From Bacteroidota bacterium (lineage in GTDB: Bacteria; Bacteroidota; Bacteroidia; Chitinophagales; Chitinophagaceae), in NCBI GenBank assembly GCA_018267545.1, contig JAFDYG010000413.1, positions 1-39,559 on the forward strand: a DNA stretch of 39,559 nt, read 5' to 3'. Position 1 is the first letter of the stretch; the number at the start of each line of letters is the position of its first letter. Below the pieces are notes generated by a model. The model saw only the letters and a program-made list of their open reading frames with translations. It searched no databases and had not been told where the DNA came from. Of this stretch, positions 38,665-39,559 are shown piece by piece. The position numbers and the translations under genes are program-made.

Positions 38665-39559
38665 ATGAAAATAAAACGATTGCTTATGAGATGGTCTCCG
38701 CCATTATTTGCGGCCGTGCTACTGCTTTGCGCGGGCTGCAAGAAAAACTTCGAGAAATATTACGGTAATACGGGTTCTGCTTCCGTTTACCTGTACGACA
38801 AGCTGAAGCAGGATTCCAACTTTTCAATTTTTGCCCGGGGACTGGAGAGGACGGGCTTGGTACAGTACATCAACAATGGGGGTGTATATACCGTGTTTGC
38901 TCCGGTTAACAATGCTTTCCGGCAATACTTTGCCGCGAAAGGATATGCTTCGGTGGATGCGGTTCCTGTAGATACGCTGTTCAGCGTCTTGAATTTTCAC
39001 GTTATCAATAATCTTTGGTATTACTATACGCTTCAGCAGCGGTATTCGATGTATCAGCAGGTGCTGTATCTGACGAGGGGGAGGAAGTTCGTGTCGATCG
39101 ATGTTACGGCGAGGGATACGTTGAAGATCAACGGCGTTCCGGTGATCAAGGCTTTCAGGGATATCAGCGCGGACAATGCGGTCATCCATGGCATCGGTAC
39201 GGTTTTGCAGCAGCTGCCCAATCTGGAGCAGGCGCTGCAGACGGACCCGCAGCTTTCGAAGAGCACGTTCTACCGGTTGATGCAGGTATTGAAGGACAGC
39301 ACCTTCGACCGGTTCAACAGCTACGACAAGAATGGAGATGGGCGGATCGATTCAACTTTTTACAAGACCTACGCCCTTCTGTTCAATGTTTATACTTCCA
39401 TAGAATTCAGGCAGAACACGACGACGACCGATCAGGGCGGCGACCCGGTGTTTACTACGATCCTGATGCCGGTGGATGATTCGTTGAACCGGGTGATCGC
39501 TCCGGCTTTGGCTAGGGTGCCGGGAGGGGTGAGCGATCCGATTGCGGCGCTTTCGCCGA
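38665..39559 (+). CDS. Fasciclin (FAS1) domain lipoprotein (3' end missing)
   Basis: 298 complete codons to the right edge, frame open throughout. The N-terminus is a lipoprotein signal with lipobox LCAGC and the lipidated Cys at residue 25, so an outer-membrane-anchored surface or periplasmic protein. The first FAS1 domain spans about residues 40-200 (VYTVFAPVNNAFRQYF, LNFHVINN, NAVIHGIGTVL). A second FAS1-like unit seems to begin near 205 (FYRLMQVLKDSTF) and contains the loop DKNGDGRID at 221-229, like an EF-hand calcium site. In Chitinophaga-type loci such proteins often sit before susC/susD genes, so it may belong to a further import system beyond the edge. ATG 38665 gives MKIKRLLM; the ATG at 38686, at the end of the repeated start element, is an alternative. 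It follows GH10-GH43 by 22 bases. Confidence 0.85.
   Translation, partial: MKIKRLLMRWSPPLFAAVLLLCAGCKKNFEKYYGNTGSASVYLYDKLKQDSNFSIFARGLERTGLVQYINNGGVYTVFAPVNNAFRQYFAAKGYASVDAVPVDTLFSVLNFHVINNLWYYYTLQQRYSMYQQVLYLTRGRKFVSIDVTARDTLKINGVPVIKAFRDISADNAVIHGIGTVLQQLPNLEQALQTDPQLSKSTFYRLMQVLKDSTFDRFNSYDKNGDGRIDSTFYKTYALLFNVYTSIEFRQNTTTTDQGGDPVFTTILMPVDDSLNRVIAPALARVPGGVSDPIAALSP
38674..38688 (+). promoter_or_regulatory. Start-codon element AAACGATTGCTTATG at the FAS1 gene
   Basis: Fifteen bases identical to 33440-33454. If the gene starts at ATG 38665 the element lies inside the signal-peptide codons (KRLLM); if it starts at 38686 the element abuts the start as in the other copies. Confidence 0.35.

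Overview
The window looks like a chromosomal segment of a Bacteroidota bacterium, most likely a Chitinophaga-like soil member of the Chitinophagaceae. This is inferred from a SusC/SusD pair, a one-protein hybrid two-component system (HTCS), exported glycoside hydrolases, start sites that mostly lack strong Shine-Dalgarno sequences, and promoters with the Bacteroidota -7 element TAnnTTTG. Almost all of it is coding. No gap between genes exceeds about 190 bases, and I see no rRNA, tRNA, CRISPR array, insertion sequence or phage gene.

Left part (1-14.6 kb): a GH97 enzyme cut by the left edge; a leftward operon of AraC-type regulator, gluconokinase-like FGGY kinase and CE1-type esterase; a divergent IlvD/EDD sugar-acid dehydratase of the L-arabonate type; a leftward pair of exported enzymes (RraA-like aldolase and a DgoD-like enolase-superfamily dehydratase); and a rightward SusC-SusD pair. 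Middle (14.6-20.1 kb): a block unrelated to glycans, with a lone antitoxin-like protein, two paralogous SDR-AraC cassettes on the minus strand, and an NmrA-like plus TMEM175-like pair between them. Right part (20.2-39.6 kb): GH43 and GH29 leftward, then rightward GH43-GH95 fusion, GH51, a protein with the tail modules of a GH43 but no catalytic domain, the HTCS regulator, GH115, a GH10-GH43 fusion, and a FAS1 lipoprotein cut by the right edge.

Together the glycan genes read as a polysaccharide utilisation locus for a heavily decorated glucuronoarabinoxylan. GH10 would cut the backbone, GH115 remove (methyl)glucuronic acid, GH51 and GH43 remove arabinose and xylose, CE1 remove ferulate or acetate, and GH95/GH29/GH97 remove L-galactose, L-fucose or D-galactose caps. 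SusC/D would import oligosaccharides, and the kinase and dehydratases point to catabolism through sugar acids. The substrate is an inference from gene content.

The least expected content is regulatory. Comparing upstream regions inside the window gives three separate promoter families, each present twice with conserved spacing: (i) an 18-base identical element 59 bases ahead of a TAnnTTTG box before GH51 and GH115, the likely HTCS operator; (ii) a 27-base block (24 identical) with a TACwTTG box at the same distance before ilvD and susC; (iii) a direct repeat of 21-base period with a TTTGC box at the same offset before the NmrA-like gene and the second SDR-AraC cassette, the likely AraC-paralogue operator. 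A fourth element, AAACGATTGCTTATG and variants, recurs at start codons of susC, GH51, GH115 and the FAS1 gene.
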